The notes below the pieces were generated by a model that searched no databases, was not told the origin of the DNA, and was given only the letters and a program-made list of their open reading frames with translations. Shown in pieces: positions 32,859-42,256 of a stretch of 64,000 nucleotides of DNA. Position 1 is the stretch's first letter. Every line of letters starts with the position of its first letter. Made by a program: the position numbers and the translations under genes. The DNA comes from Streptomyces spiramyceticus. GTDB lineage: Bacteria > Actinomycetota > Actinomycetes > Streptomycetales > Streptomycetaceae. The stretch spans positions 1,240,001 through 1,304,000 of the forward strand of contig NZ_JARBAX010000002.1 in assembly GCF_028807635.1 (NCBI RefSeq), in the 5' to 3' direction.

Positions 32859-32914
32859 CAGTCCTAACCAGTTCTAACCAGTCCTTATCAGTCGGCACCA
32901 GTCCTGATCAGTCG
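32859..32914. repeat. Period-10 tandem repeat over the gnd stop codon
   Basis: Five and a half units of CAGTCNNNAY (CAGTCCTAAC, CAGTTCTAAC, CAGTCCTTAT, CAGTCGGCAC, CAGTCCTGAT, CAGTCGG). The gnd stop (TGA, minus strand, 32908-32910) lies in the last full unit. Confidence 0.85.
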
Positions 32915-34350
32915 GCGCGCACCTCGGACCGGTTACCGCCCCAGAGAGTGTGGAACGAACCCTCGCGGTCGGTGCGCCGGTAGGTGTGCGCCCCGAAGAA
33001 ATCGCGCTGCCCCTGGGTGAGGGCCGCGGGCAGCCGTTCGGCGCGCAGCGCGTCGTAGTACGCCACTGCCGCCGAGAAGCCGGGCGTCGGGACCCCGCCC
33101 CGAGCGGCGGCCGTCACCACCGCGCGCCAGTCGTCCTGCGCCGTACCGATCTCCTCGGTGAAGCCCTTGTCGGCGAGCAGGCTCGGCAGGTCGGGGCGGT
33201 CGTCGTACGCGGCCCTGATCCGGTCCAGGAAGGCGGCACGGATGATGCAGCCCTCGCGCCAGATCGAAGCCACCGCGCCGAGGTCGATGTTCCAGCCGTA
33301 CGCCTCGCTGCCCGCCCGGATCTGGTGGAAGCCCTGGGTGTACGACACGATCTTGGACGCGTAGAGCGCCTGCTCGACCTGGCCGGCGAAGGCGGCCGCA
33401 TCGGCCTCGCCCAGCGGCTCCGACCGGGGCCCGGGCAACGCGCCCGACGCCTTCCGCAGGTCCTTGTGCCCCGACAGGGAACGGGCGAAGACGGCTTCGG
33501 CGATGCCCGACACCGGCACGCCCAGGTCGAGCGCGATCTGCACGGTCCAGCGTCCCGTGCCCTTCTGCTCGGCCTCGTCGGCGACGATGTCGACAAAGGG
33601 CTTCCCGGTGTCGGCGTCGGTGTGGGCGAGCACCTCGGCGGTGATCTCGATCAGATACGAGTCGAGGCGGCCGGTGTTCCAGGAGCGGAAGGTCTCCGCG
33701 ATCTTCCCGGGGCTGTAGCCCGCAACCGCGCGCAGCAGGTGATACGCCTCCGCGATCAACTGCATGTCGGCGTACTCGATGCCGTTGTGCACCATCTTCA
33801 CGAAGTGGCCCGCGCCGTCGGGGCCGATGTGGGCCACACAGGGGCTGCCGTCCTTCGCCTTCGCGGCGATCTTCTCCAGCAGCGGCCCCAGTGAGCCGTA
33901 CGACTCGACGGATCCGCCCGGCATGATGCTGGGGCCGTGCAGCGCGCCCTCCTCGCCGCCCGAGATGCCCGTACCGACGAAGTGGATGCCGTGCTCCCGC
34001 AGTTCCTTCTCACGGCGCCGCGTGTCCTCGAAGTGGGCGTTGCCGCCGTCGATGATCACGTCGCCGGGCTCAAGGAGCGGCGCGAACTCCCGGATCACCG
34101 CGTCTGTCGGCTCGCCCGCCTTCACCATGACGACGAGGCGGCGGGGGCGCTCCAGGGACGCCACGAACTCTTCGGGGCTGTCGGCCGGAACGAACGTGCC
34201 TTCCTTGCCGAATTCCTCGACGAGGGCGTGGGTCCTGGACGCCGTGCGGTTGTGCACCGCGACTGTGAAGCCATGACGCGCGAAGTTGCGGGCGAGATTG
34301 CGGCCCATCACCGCGAGCCCCGTTACACCGATCTGGGCTGTACCGCTCAT
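32908..34350 (-). CDS. gnd: 6-phosphogluconate dehydrogenase (decarboxylating)
   Basis: A 480-residue long-form 6PGDH of the oxidative pentose phosphate pathway, making ribulose-5-phosphate, CO2 and NADPH. GVTGLAVMGRNLARNFARHG binds the cofactor and the HNRT after it suggests NADP. DGGNAHFEDTRRREKEL, GTGISGGEEGALHGPSIMPGG, KMVHNGIEYADMQLIAEAY (catalytic Lys) and the C-terminal QRDFFGAHTYRRTDREG are all present. The ATG at MSGTAQ follows AGGAG. The frame upstream stays open for 38 codons only because of a hexamer repeat. Confidence 0.96.
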   Translation of the reverse strand: MSGTAQIGVTGLAVMGRNLARNFARHGFTVAVHNRTASRTHALVEEFGKEGTFVPADSPEEFVASLERPRRLVVMVKAGEPTDAVIREFAPLLEPGDVIIDGGNAHFEDTRRREKELREHGIHFVGTGISGGEEGALHGPSIMPGGSVESYGSLGPLLEKIAAKAKDGSPCVAHIGPDGAGHFVKMVHNGIEYADMQLIAEAYHLLRAVAGYSPGKIAETFRSWNTGRLDSYLIEITAEVLAHTDADTGKPFVDIVADEAEQKGTGRWTVQIALDLGVPVSGIAEAVFARSLSGHKDLRKASGALPGPRSEPLGEADAAAFAGQVEQALYASKIVSYTQGFHQIRAGSEAYGWNIDLGAVASIWREGCIIRAAFLDRIRAAYDDRPDLPSLLADKGFTEEIGTAQDDWRAVVTAAARGGVPTPGFSAAVAYYDALRAERLPAALTQGQRDFFGAHTYRRTDREGSFHTLWGGNRSEVRAD

Positions 34351-34370
34351 GCGTGTGCTCCTGAAGGTGT

Positions 34371-34420
34371 GCGTGTGCCTGTCCGTGTCCGTGCGTGTAC
34401 CTGTACCTGTACTTGTACGT
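34371..34420. repeat. Hexamer microsatellite upstream of gnd
   Basis: Degenerate 6 bp repeats on the plus strand: TGTCCG, TGTCCG, TGCG, TGTACC, TGTACC, TGTACT, TGTACG, TGGCTG. It lies within the presumed gnd leader, about 20 nt before the start codon. Confidence 0.7.
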
Positions 34421-34526
34421 GGCTGTGTGCTGGTGTTACTCACGACGTCCCGTAGCTTCCGCATTCCGCGCCGGTGGAATCGTGCGGGCGCGATTGGGGC
34501 CCGTTCGGCGGCACGGCGCGGGCTGA

Positions 34527-36757
<2,231 letters not shown>

Positions 36758-36969
36758 GGACTACACGATCTCTCGGCGCGGCGTTCAAGTCGTCGTCCCT
36801 CGGCAGGCATTCGGAGGTACTGCCGACGTAGTACGTGAGTACGCCGAGGTCCTCCTCCCGGCGCTGTAACCGCCTACCAGGGGTGGAGACCATGCCTCCC
36901 GACTACTCCCGACTACGGTGAACCGGGCGCGACGGCAGGTGAAGCGGATGGATGAAGGGGCGGCGGTAA

Positions 36970-37659
36970 GTGGACCTGGCAGCAGTGGCCTCCGTGGGCG
37001 GATTCTTCGCGCTGCGGACCGACGAGCCCGACGGCGGCGGGCATGTCCCGCTCGCGCAGATCTACGCGGGCGACAAGCCGGGGCTGACCTTCCGCGTCGA
37101 CAAGGTCGCGGCGCGGCTGCACGCCCCCGAACGCCGCGTCGCCGCTTCCGTCGCGCACCTCGGGCTCGCCGCCCGCCTGTGGTCCATCGCCCTGGGTCCG
37201 GCCGCGCTGTACGGCGAGTTCCCCGACCTCCCGCCCGGCGACCTGCGCTGGGACGCCGACCGGAGCTCGCCCGACGACCTGTGGCTCGCCGCACCGCGCA
37301 CCCTGCCCGCGACCGCCGACCGGATCCGTGAGGTGGTCCAGTACGGCCATCTCCTCCCGCTGGCCGACGCACTCGTCCGGGACTGCCGGATCTCGCGCCC
37401 ACTGCTCTGGGGGAACGCAGGCTCCGCCCTGGCCGGCGCGGCCCGCGAGCTGCACACCTGGGCGAGGAGGAACGGTCGCCCGGAGGTGGGGGAGCGGGCA
37501 CTGGAAATGGCCGCCGAGCTCTTCCGGCACCCCGATCTGCGCACCACCGGCACCCTCGCAGGCGCGGCGTTCCGGCGCCGCAGCTGCTGTCTCTACTACC
37601 GGTGCCCGTCGGGAGGGCTCTGCGGCGACTGTGTATTCGACCGCGCTCCCGTGAGCTGA
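36970..37659 (+). CDS. FhuF-type (2Fe-2S)-binding protein
   Basis: A 229-residue protein whose C terminus carries the ferric-siderophore-reductase signature CC-x10-C-x2-C: Cys206-Cys207 and Cys218, Cys221 (RRSCCLYYRC and GLCGDC), with an extra Cys212. The rest is helical, as in FhuF-like proteins that reduce siderophore-bound iron in the cytoplasm. Start codon GTG. No siderophore transport genes are adjacent, so its partner is elsewhere. Confidence 0.85.
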   Translation: MDLAAVASVGGFFALRTDEPDGGGHVPLAQIYAGDKPGLTFRVDKVAARLHAPERRVAASVAHLGLAARLWSIALGPAALYGEFPDLPPGDLRWDADRSSPDDLWLAAPRTLPATADRIREVVQYGHLLPLADALVRDCRISRPLLWGNAGSALAGAARELHTWARRNGRPEVGERALEMAAELFRHPDLRTTGTLAGAAFRRRSCCLYYRCPSGGLCGDCVFDRAPVS

Positions 37660-37774
37660 GTCACTCGGTCCGCTGTCTCGTTTGTCGTCGGAGCCCGTCA
37701 AAACGTAAAGTTCGGATTTTGGTACTTCGATTGTGGTACTTCACAGCACGAGCGACACGAGGACAACAGCGGCG

Positions 37775-39280
37775 ATGACGGTGACAGAGGACAGTCCGGC
37801 GTACGGCGAGAGCCCAGACAGCCCGGACAGCCCGGCCTTCGGCCCCGGCATCGACCCGGAGCGGATGGCCGTCTGCCTGAGCGTGCTCGACGAGCTCGAC
37901 AAGCTGGACGTCGACCACCCCGACGCCATCGCGGTACGCCGCGCCACCGCCGGCATCTACCGGACCGTGAAGCAGCGCCGCCGCCAGGAGCGCCGGGCCG
38001 CGAAGACCGCCCACGACAGGGCCGTCACGCACGCCACCGCCACCGGCTCGGCCGAGCGCATCGACGACGAGACGCAGGGCGTCCTGCCGTCCTCCAGGGC
38101 CACCGCGGAGATCGCGGGCATACTCCAGCGCCCCCGCTCCTGCTACATCTGCAAGACCCGGTACGTCGAGGTCGACGCCTTCTACCACCAGCTGTGCCAG
38201 AAGTGCGCCGCCGAGAACCGCGCCCGCCGTGACGCCCGTACGGACCTCACCGGCAAGCGCGCGCTGCTCACCGGCGGCCGGGCCAAGATCGGCATGTACA
38301 TCGCGCTGCGGCTGCTGCGCGACGGTGCGCACACCACCATCACCACGCGCTTCCCGAACGACGCGATCCGCCGCTTCAAGGCGATGCCGGACAGCGACGA
38401 GTGGATCGGCCGCCTCAAGATCGTCGGCATCGACCTGCGCGACCCGGCGCAAGTCGTCGCGCTGGCCGACTCGGTTGCCGCCGAGGGTCCGCTCGACATC
38501 CTGATCAACAACGCCGCGCAGACGGTACGCCGCTCCCCGGGGGCGTACAGCGAGCTGGTCGCCGCCGAGTCGGCGCCGCTGCCTGCGGGCGAGCTGCCGC
38601 CGGCGCAGGTCATCGGCACCTTCGGCAGTGGCACCGTGGACCGCGTGGCCGCGCTGCCGGCCGCCCGCAGTGAGGACGGCCTCACCGCGCAGGACGTGAC
38701 GGAGCTGGCGCTGGTCTCGGGATCGGCGTCGCTCGCCCGGATCGAGGCCGGCACGGCCATCGACGCCGGCGGTCTGGTCCCCGACCTGCACGACACCAAC
38801 AGCTGGATCCAGACTGTTTCGGAGGTCGACCCGGTCGAGCTGCTCGAAGTGCAGCTGTGCAACTCGACCGCGCCGTTCATCCTGATCAGCCGCCTGCGCG
38901 CGGCGATGGCCGCGTCGTCCGCGCAGCGGAAGTACGTCGTGAACGTGTCCGCGATGGAGGGTGTCTTCAGCCGCGGTTACAAGGGTGCGGGGCACCCGCA
39001 CACCAACATGGCGAAGGCCGCGCTGAACATGCTGACGCGCACCAGCGGCCAGGAGATGTTCGAGAAGGACGGCATCCTGATGACCGCCGTCGACACCGGC
39101 TGGATCACGGACGAGCGCCCGCACCCCGACAAGATGCGGCTCGCCGAGGAGGGCTTCCACGCGCCGCTCGACCTCGTCGACGGCGCGGCGCGGGTGTACG
39201 ACCCGATCGTGCGGGGCGAGGAGAACGGCGAGGACCTGTTCGGCGTCTTCCTGAAGGACTACGCCCCGGCGAACTGGTAG
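37775..39280 (+). CDS. Short-chain dehydrogenase with N-terminal zinc ribbon
   Basis: A 501-residue protein. An acidic N terminus and a basic helix (about 55-85) precede a four-cysteine zinc ribbon (Cys123, Cys126, Cys141, Cys144: CYICKTRY, CQKC). The SDR domain then starts at GKRALLTGGRAKIG, with INNAAQ and a C-terminal HTNMAKAALNMLTR that positions the catalytic Lys. The usual YxxxK Tyr position reads H, preceded by a KGAGH segment, so catalysis may differ. A long insert (about 240-340) is unusual. ATG at 37775 chosen; a GTG 42 bp upstream is possible. A repeated TGGTACTTC upstream may be regulatory. Confidence 0.82.
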   Translation: MTVTEDSPAYGESPDSPDSPAFGPGIDPERMAVCLSVLDELDKLDVDHPDAIAVRRATAGIYRTVKQRRRQERRAAKTAHDRAVTHATATGSAERIDDETQGVLPSSRATAEIAGILQRPRSCYICKTRYVEVDAFYHQLCQKCAAENRARRDARTDLTGKRALLTGGRAKIGMYIALRLLRDGAHTTITTRFPNDAIRRFKAMPDSDEWIGRLKIVGIDLRDPAQVVALADSVAAEGPLDILINNAAQTVRRSPGAYSELVAAESAPLPAGELPPAQVIGTFGSGTVDRVAALPAARSEDGLTAQDVTELALVSGSASLARIEAGTAIDAGGLVPDLHDTNSWIQTVSEVDPVELLEVQLCNSTAPFILISRLRAAMAASSAQRKYVVNVSAMEGVFSRGYKGAGHPHTNMAKAALNMLTRTSGQEMFEKDGILMTAVDTGWITDERPHPDKMRLAEEGFHAPLDLVDGAARVYDPIVRGEENGEDLFGVFLKDYAPANW

Positions 39281-39302
39281 GCGGGCGGCACGTGCCGCCC
39301 GC
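39281..39302 (+). terminator. Perfect palindromic terminator after the SDR gene
   Basis: GCGGGCGGCAC followed directly by its exact complement, beginning right after the TAG stop and followed by a C- and T-rich stretch (CTTTCCCC). Confidence 0.7.
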
Positions 39303-39335
39303 GGCGCTTTCCCCTACCCGCCCCTTCCCGAAGTC

Positions 39336-39408
39336 CTCAAACTCCCCCAGACTTCGTCCGGGGGGACCCCCAACGGGCTGAAATACGCAGCCACTGGGGG
39401 AGTTTGAG
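39336..39408. repeat. Intergenic inverted repeat with 15 bp arms
   Basis: CTCAAACTCCCCCAG (39336-39350) and its exact complement (39394-39408) around a 43 nt loop that contains CCGGGGGGACCCCCAACGG. Repeats of this look are common between Streptomyces genes. It separates two convergent genes and may act as a bidirectional terminator. Confidence 0.75.
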
Positions 39409-39536
39409 GAGCGGGGTCTGGGGCGGGGCCCACGCGGCGGCAGCCGAAAGTGTCACAGCCGGGAAGGGGCGGGGTGGGGAACAAGCCCCGCGCAGCGGCT
39501 CGCGTTCGGTCGCGTGACGGCGCGTCACGCGCACCC

Positions 39537-40088
39537 TCACGCACCTGATATACGCCCCGCCGCCACCATCTCCAGCACCGGCCGCCAGTCCTCCATCACC
39601 CCCGCGTCGAGCCCGACCGCCTTCCCCGCATCATCCGCCTGACGCAGCGTCACCGCATCCTCCGCCAGCGGATCGCGCGCGAACGCCGCCGCCTCGTCGG
39701 GCGTCATCGCCCCGCCCTGCAGCCCGAGCGTCAGCGCGCTCTGCGCCGACAGCGGGCGCCCCGGTTCCTCCGCCGCCAGATAGCGCTTCGCCGGCACATG
39801 GAGCTGTACGAGCCGGGCGACCCGCTCGCCGAGCAGCGGGCGTACCGCGTCCGCCGCCCGGTCGGCGTGACCCGCGTCGTCACCCGGCTGGAGCAGATGC
39901 CCCAGGTCATGAACGAGCCCCGCCAGCTGGAGCTCCTTGTCGCTGGGGTGCGAGCGACGCAGCAAATGCGCCGTCTGGAGTGCGTGATCGTGCAGATCGA
40001 CCGGATCGCCGCTGCGGTCGGACGCGTCCCAGGCGCCCCGGCAGGCATGCAGCAGAGCCATCAATTCCTCGACGGTGCGCAGCTCCAT
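39537..40088 (-). CDS. HD-domain phosphohydrolase-like protein
   Basis: A 183-residue HD-domain protein. HDHALQTAHLLRR and LAGLVHDLGHLLQPG supply the metal-binding His/Asp set (about 33-64). The arrangement resembles small PhnZ/MIOX-like HD proteins that can carry a di-iron site, as well as ordinary phosphohydrolases. No partner domain or phosphonate genes are near, so the substrate is unknown. ATG start preceded by GGGGAGG. Confidence 0.8.
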   Translation of the reverse strand: MELRTVEELMALLHACRGAWDASDRSGDPVDLHDHALQTAHLLRRSHPSDKELQLAGLVHDLGHLLQPGDDAGHADRAADAVRPLLGERVARLVQLHVPAKRYLAAEEPGRPLSAQSALTLGLQGGAMTPDEAAAFARDPLAEDAVTLRQADDAGKAVGLDAGVMEDWRPVLEMVAAGRISGA

Positions 40089-40390
40089 CCCGTTCCTCCC
40101 CGAAGCGTGAGCATCTGTGCCTCCGAGCAGATCACGTGGGGCTCGGCTTCCGGCTGAACGGGGCACGAAGGGCGGAAGGCCGAAATGTGACGGAATCCAT
40201 CGAGCGGAACCCCGCTCATATGGGTACTCTGTTGGTCACGGACAGCCCAACCAAGGCCACTCCAGTGTGAGTAAACGGCGCCACCGCGACCGAACTGCCC
40301 CAATATTCCGGACCCGTTGGGTGCCGGTCGCCCGCCGGCCAAGGCCGCGGCGACTCGTCCGACGGGTTACGCGACACAAAGGAGTGCGCG
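40089..40390. other. Intergenic region upstream of the small peptide gene
   Basis: About 300 bp between divergent genes, with AT-richer patches (AATATTCC near 40309). AAAGGAG just before 40391 is the ribosome-binding site of the small peptide. No promoter could be assigned with confidence. Confidence 0.4.
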
Positions 40391-40573
40391 GTGACGCCAG
40401 AGGTTACAAAGCAGGACAAGCGACACGAACGTGGCGAACAGGCCGGTGAGCCCCGACGCCGTCGGCCCGACGAGCTCGGCAGCCTCGAAGTCTGGTCCCG
40501 CTCCGCCCCGATCAGACTGGCCGGGTACGAAGACGACCTGGCCGAGCCGCACATTCTGCCGGGTATCGACTGA
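40391..40573 (+). CDS. Small acidic/basic peptide of 60 residues, possible peptide precursor
   Basis: GTG start with an excellent AAAGGAG 8 nt upstream and a strong terminator hairpin 40 bp after the stop, so it is a self-contained transcription unit. The first about 28 residues are almost all charged (TKQDKRHERGEQAGEPRRRR). The second half, EVWSRSAPIRLAG then YEDDLAEPHILPGID, has a different composition with single Trp and Tyr and no Cys. This leader/core look recalls ribosomally made peptide precursors, but no modification enzyme is adjacent; a small regulatory protein is equally possible. Not identified. Confidence 0.6.
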   Translation: MTPEVTKQDKRHERGEQAGEPRRRRPDELGSLEVWSRSAPIRLAGYEDDLAEPHILPGID

Positions 40574-40611
40574 GCGGGACCGCCGGGCGAAACCGAGCGA
40601 GACGAGTAAGA

Positions 40612-40654
40612 CCGGGTCCCCCGCGCACGCCGTGAGGCGGGCCGGGGGACCCGG
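40612..40654 (+). terminator. Strong terminator hairpin after the small peptide
   Basis: CCGGGTCCCCCG and its exact 12 bp complement around a 19 nt loop. It lies between the small peptide stop and the restored stop of the convergent HxlR gene at 40679, so it can serve both. Confidence 0.75.
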
Positions 40655-40678
40655 CACGTGCGCCGCCCGGCGCCTGCG

Positions 40679-41297
40679 TCACACCGGCTGCCGCGTCGCC
40701 TCCACCAGCAGGTCCCGCTCGGCAAGCCGCCCACCGCACTCCCCGCAGGCCCGCCGCTCCCTCCGGCGGCACTGCCGCGCTGCGCCTGCGGGTCGCCGCC
40801 GAGGGGATGGAGCGGCCGTCGTCACCGCTCGGGCCGAGCGTGCTGCCGATGTCGCGCGGCTGTACGGGGTCACCGCACCCGTCGCAGACCATGACCGGCT
40901 CCATGCGCCGACCGCAGGTACTGTGCCGCATCCGTGCCGACGGCTCCCGGTGGTCACCCGCCCAGCGGTACTCCCAGCCCCGGACGGCGACCAGAACCGG
41001 CCAGATTTCCCGGCCTCGCCGGGTGAGCCGGTACTCGTACCGCACAGGCCGGTCCTGGTACGCGACACGGTCGAGGAGCCGCTCCTCGGTCAGCCGGGCC
41101 AGGCGGGCCGCGAGTACGGCATCGGAGATGGGCAGCAGCCCCCGCCCGTCCTGGTAGCGGCGTACGCCCTGATGGGCGTACCACAGGATCAGCAGCGCCC
41201 ACTCGTCGCCCAGCAGGCCGAAAGCGACCGCGATGGCGTTCGGCCCGCCTGCGGGAAGCGGGGTCGGGGCCGGCGTCGGCGTCGCCGCGTCGTTCAC
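40679..41297 (-). pseudogene. HxlR-family regulator, probably frameshifted near the C terminus
   Basis: The HxlR winged-helix domain is clear: FGLLGDEWALLILWYAHQGV, PISDAVLAARLARLTEERLL and YEYRLTRRGREIWPVL. It is followed by a zinc-ribbon half CDGCGDPVQPRDI. In the original frame translation runs on as low-quality Gly/Ala/Arg sequence to 40512, through a perfect terminator and into the convergent peptide gene. In the adjacent frame the missing second half appears (RRACGECGGRLAERDLLVEA) and stops at 40679. A 1 bp indel near 40745-40775 therefore broke the gene. GTG start at 41297, 5 bp after the oxygenase stop. Confidence 0.68.
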
Positions 41298-41302
41298 TGT
41301 CA

Positions 41303-41680
41303 GGCCGCGTACCAGCCCGGGAGCGCGGAACCGGGCGCCCAGGCCGCATGCGTACCGCTGGAGATCCGCTCGGGCAGCCGTACACGGGGCGAGAGGACCG
41401 TCGGCCGGGCGTGCCGCGTCGAGGACCAGGCACTCGGAGCGGTCGGCGTTCATGTCGGTCGTGAGCGCAACGAGGTAGCCGTCGTCCTCGGCGGTGCTGT
41501 TCGCGCGCGGGACCATCGTCGTCTCGCTGCCGAAAACCCCGTCGCCGTACGCGTACCTCTCCTCCCTCCCGGTGTGCAGATCGTGCTTGACGACGCCGCC
41601 AGCGGTGCAGCGTCGTCTCCATCCGCTCCAGCGCCAGGAAGCGGGGTCGACAGGGCGCGTCCGACGATCTCAACGTCCAT
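41303..41680 (-). pseudogene. Carotenoid oxygenase (RPE65/lignostilbene-dioxygenase family), internally deleted
   Basis: An N-terminal MDVEIVGRALSTPLP, as in family members, is joined within about 15 codons to the C-terminal end GGVVKHDLHTGREERYAYGD and VFGSETTMVPR, SECLVLDA. Most of the about 500-residue enzyme is missing and the junction is out of frame. A second +1 shift in a C4 run separates DGPLA from the normal tail RVRLPERISSGTHAAWAPG, which ends at the TGA 41303-41305. Such enzymes cleave carotenoids or stilbenes with non-haem iron; this copy cannot. Confidence 0.7.
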
Positions 41681-42176
41681 GGGTGTGGTCCCCCTCCGTA
41701 GCTGTGCCTGTCGTGGGCGTCCGCGCCGGTTCGACCTCAAGGAAGCGCCGCCGCCGTGGTCCCCGGTACAGCAGCGCCGTCCAACCCGCCCGCCCCAGCG
41801 CGGCCGCGCACTTCGTCAACGTGTCCTGTTCCTCCTGCGCGGCGCCCCCGCCCGGCGGCCCGACCCACTCGACCCGGGCCGTCCCCGGCTGCTCGCCGGG
41901 CCCGACGCGGTACCCGGTCGCGCTCCGGCGCCCGTCCGCGTCGACGGCGGAGGGAGTGATGCCCGCCGCCTCCAGCGCCAGGGCCACCGAACGCACCGGC
42001 TGGTTGAGCTCCCAGGCGGCCGGAACCGCCTCGGGGGCGTCGGCCTCCGTATTCGTCAGGCGCCGGATCTGGAGCAGCCCCTCGAACGCCACCCGGACCT
42101 CGGCGGCCCGCTCCCGGGCAGGCACGGCGGGCTCCGGCCCGTCACCGGTGGCCGCAACGAAGGCTCCGGCCGTCAT
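41670..42176 (-). CDS. Uncharacterised protein
   Basis: A 168-residue protein, not recognised. It has no signal peptide, transmembrane helix or cysteine cluster. A central segment (AAWELNQPVRSVALALEAAG) and a C-terminal LGRAGWTALLYRGPRRRRFL look structured. The stop overlaps the start of the oxygenase pseudogene by 11 bp, so it probably headed the same operon. ATG at MTAGAF chosen; the open frame extends 15 codons further. Confidence 0.65.
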   Translation of the reverse strand: MTAGAFVAATGDGPEPAVPARERAAEVRVAFEGLLQIRRLTNTEADAPEAVPAAWELNQPVRSVALALEAAGITPSAVDADGRRSATGYRVGPGEQPGTARVEWVGPPGGGAAQEEQDTLTKCAAALGRAGWTALLYRGPRRRRFLEVEPARTPTTGTATEGDHTHGR

Positions 42177-42224
42177 GGGCACCCCAAATCCGCACGCGGC
42201 TTCACGCGACGGAAACCACAATAG

Positions 42225-42256
42225 GCAGAGTTACTTGAATAAGCAGAGTTACTTGA
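42225..42256. repeat. 18 bp tandem duplication at the end of the lipase maturation factor gene
   Basis: GCAGAGTTACTTGA occurs at 42225-42238 and 42243-42256. The second copy contains the TAA stop of the gene, the first lies just after it. Confidence 0.75.

Noticed and set aside
36758..36969. Symmetrical ACGTAGTACGT sequence upstream of the FhuF-type gene as an iron-box
   Set aside because: The symmetry is imperfect and does not match an IdeR/DmdR-type box well enough to call.
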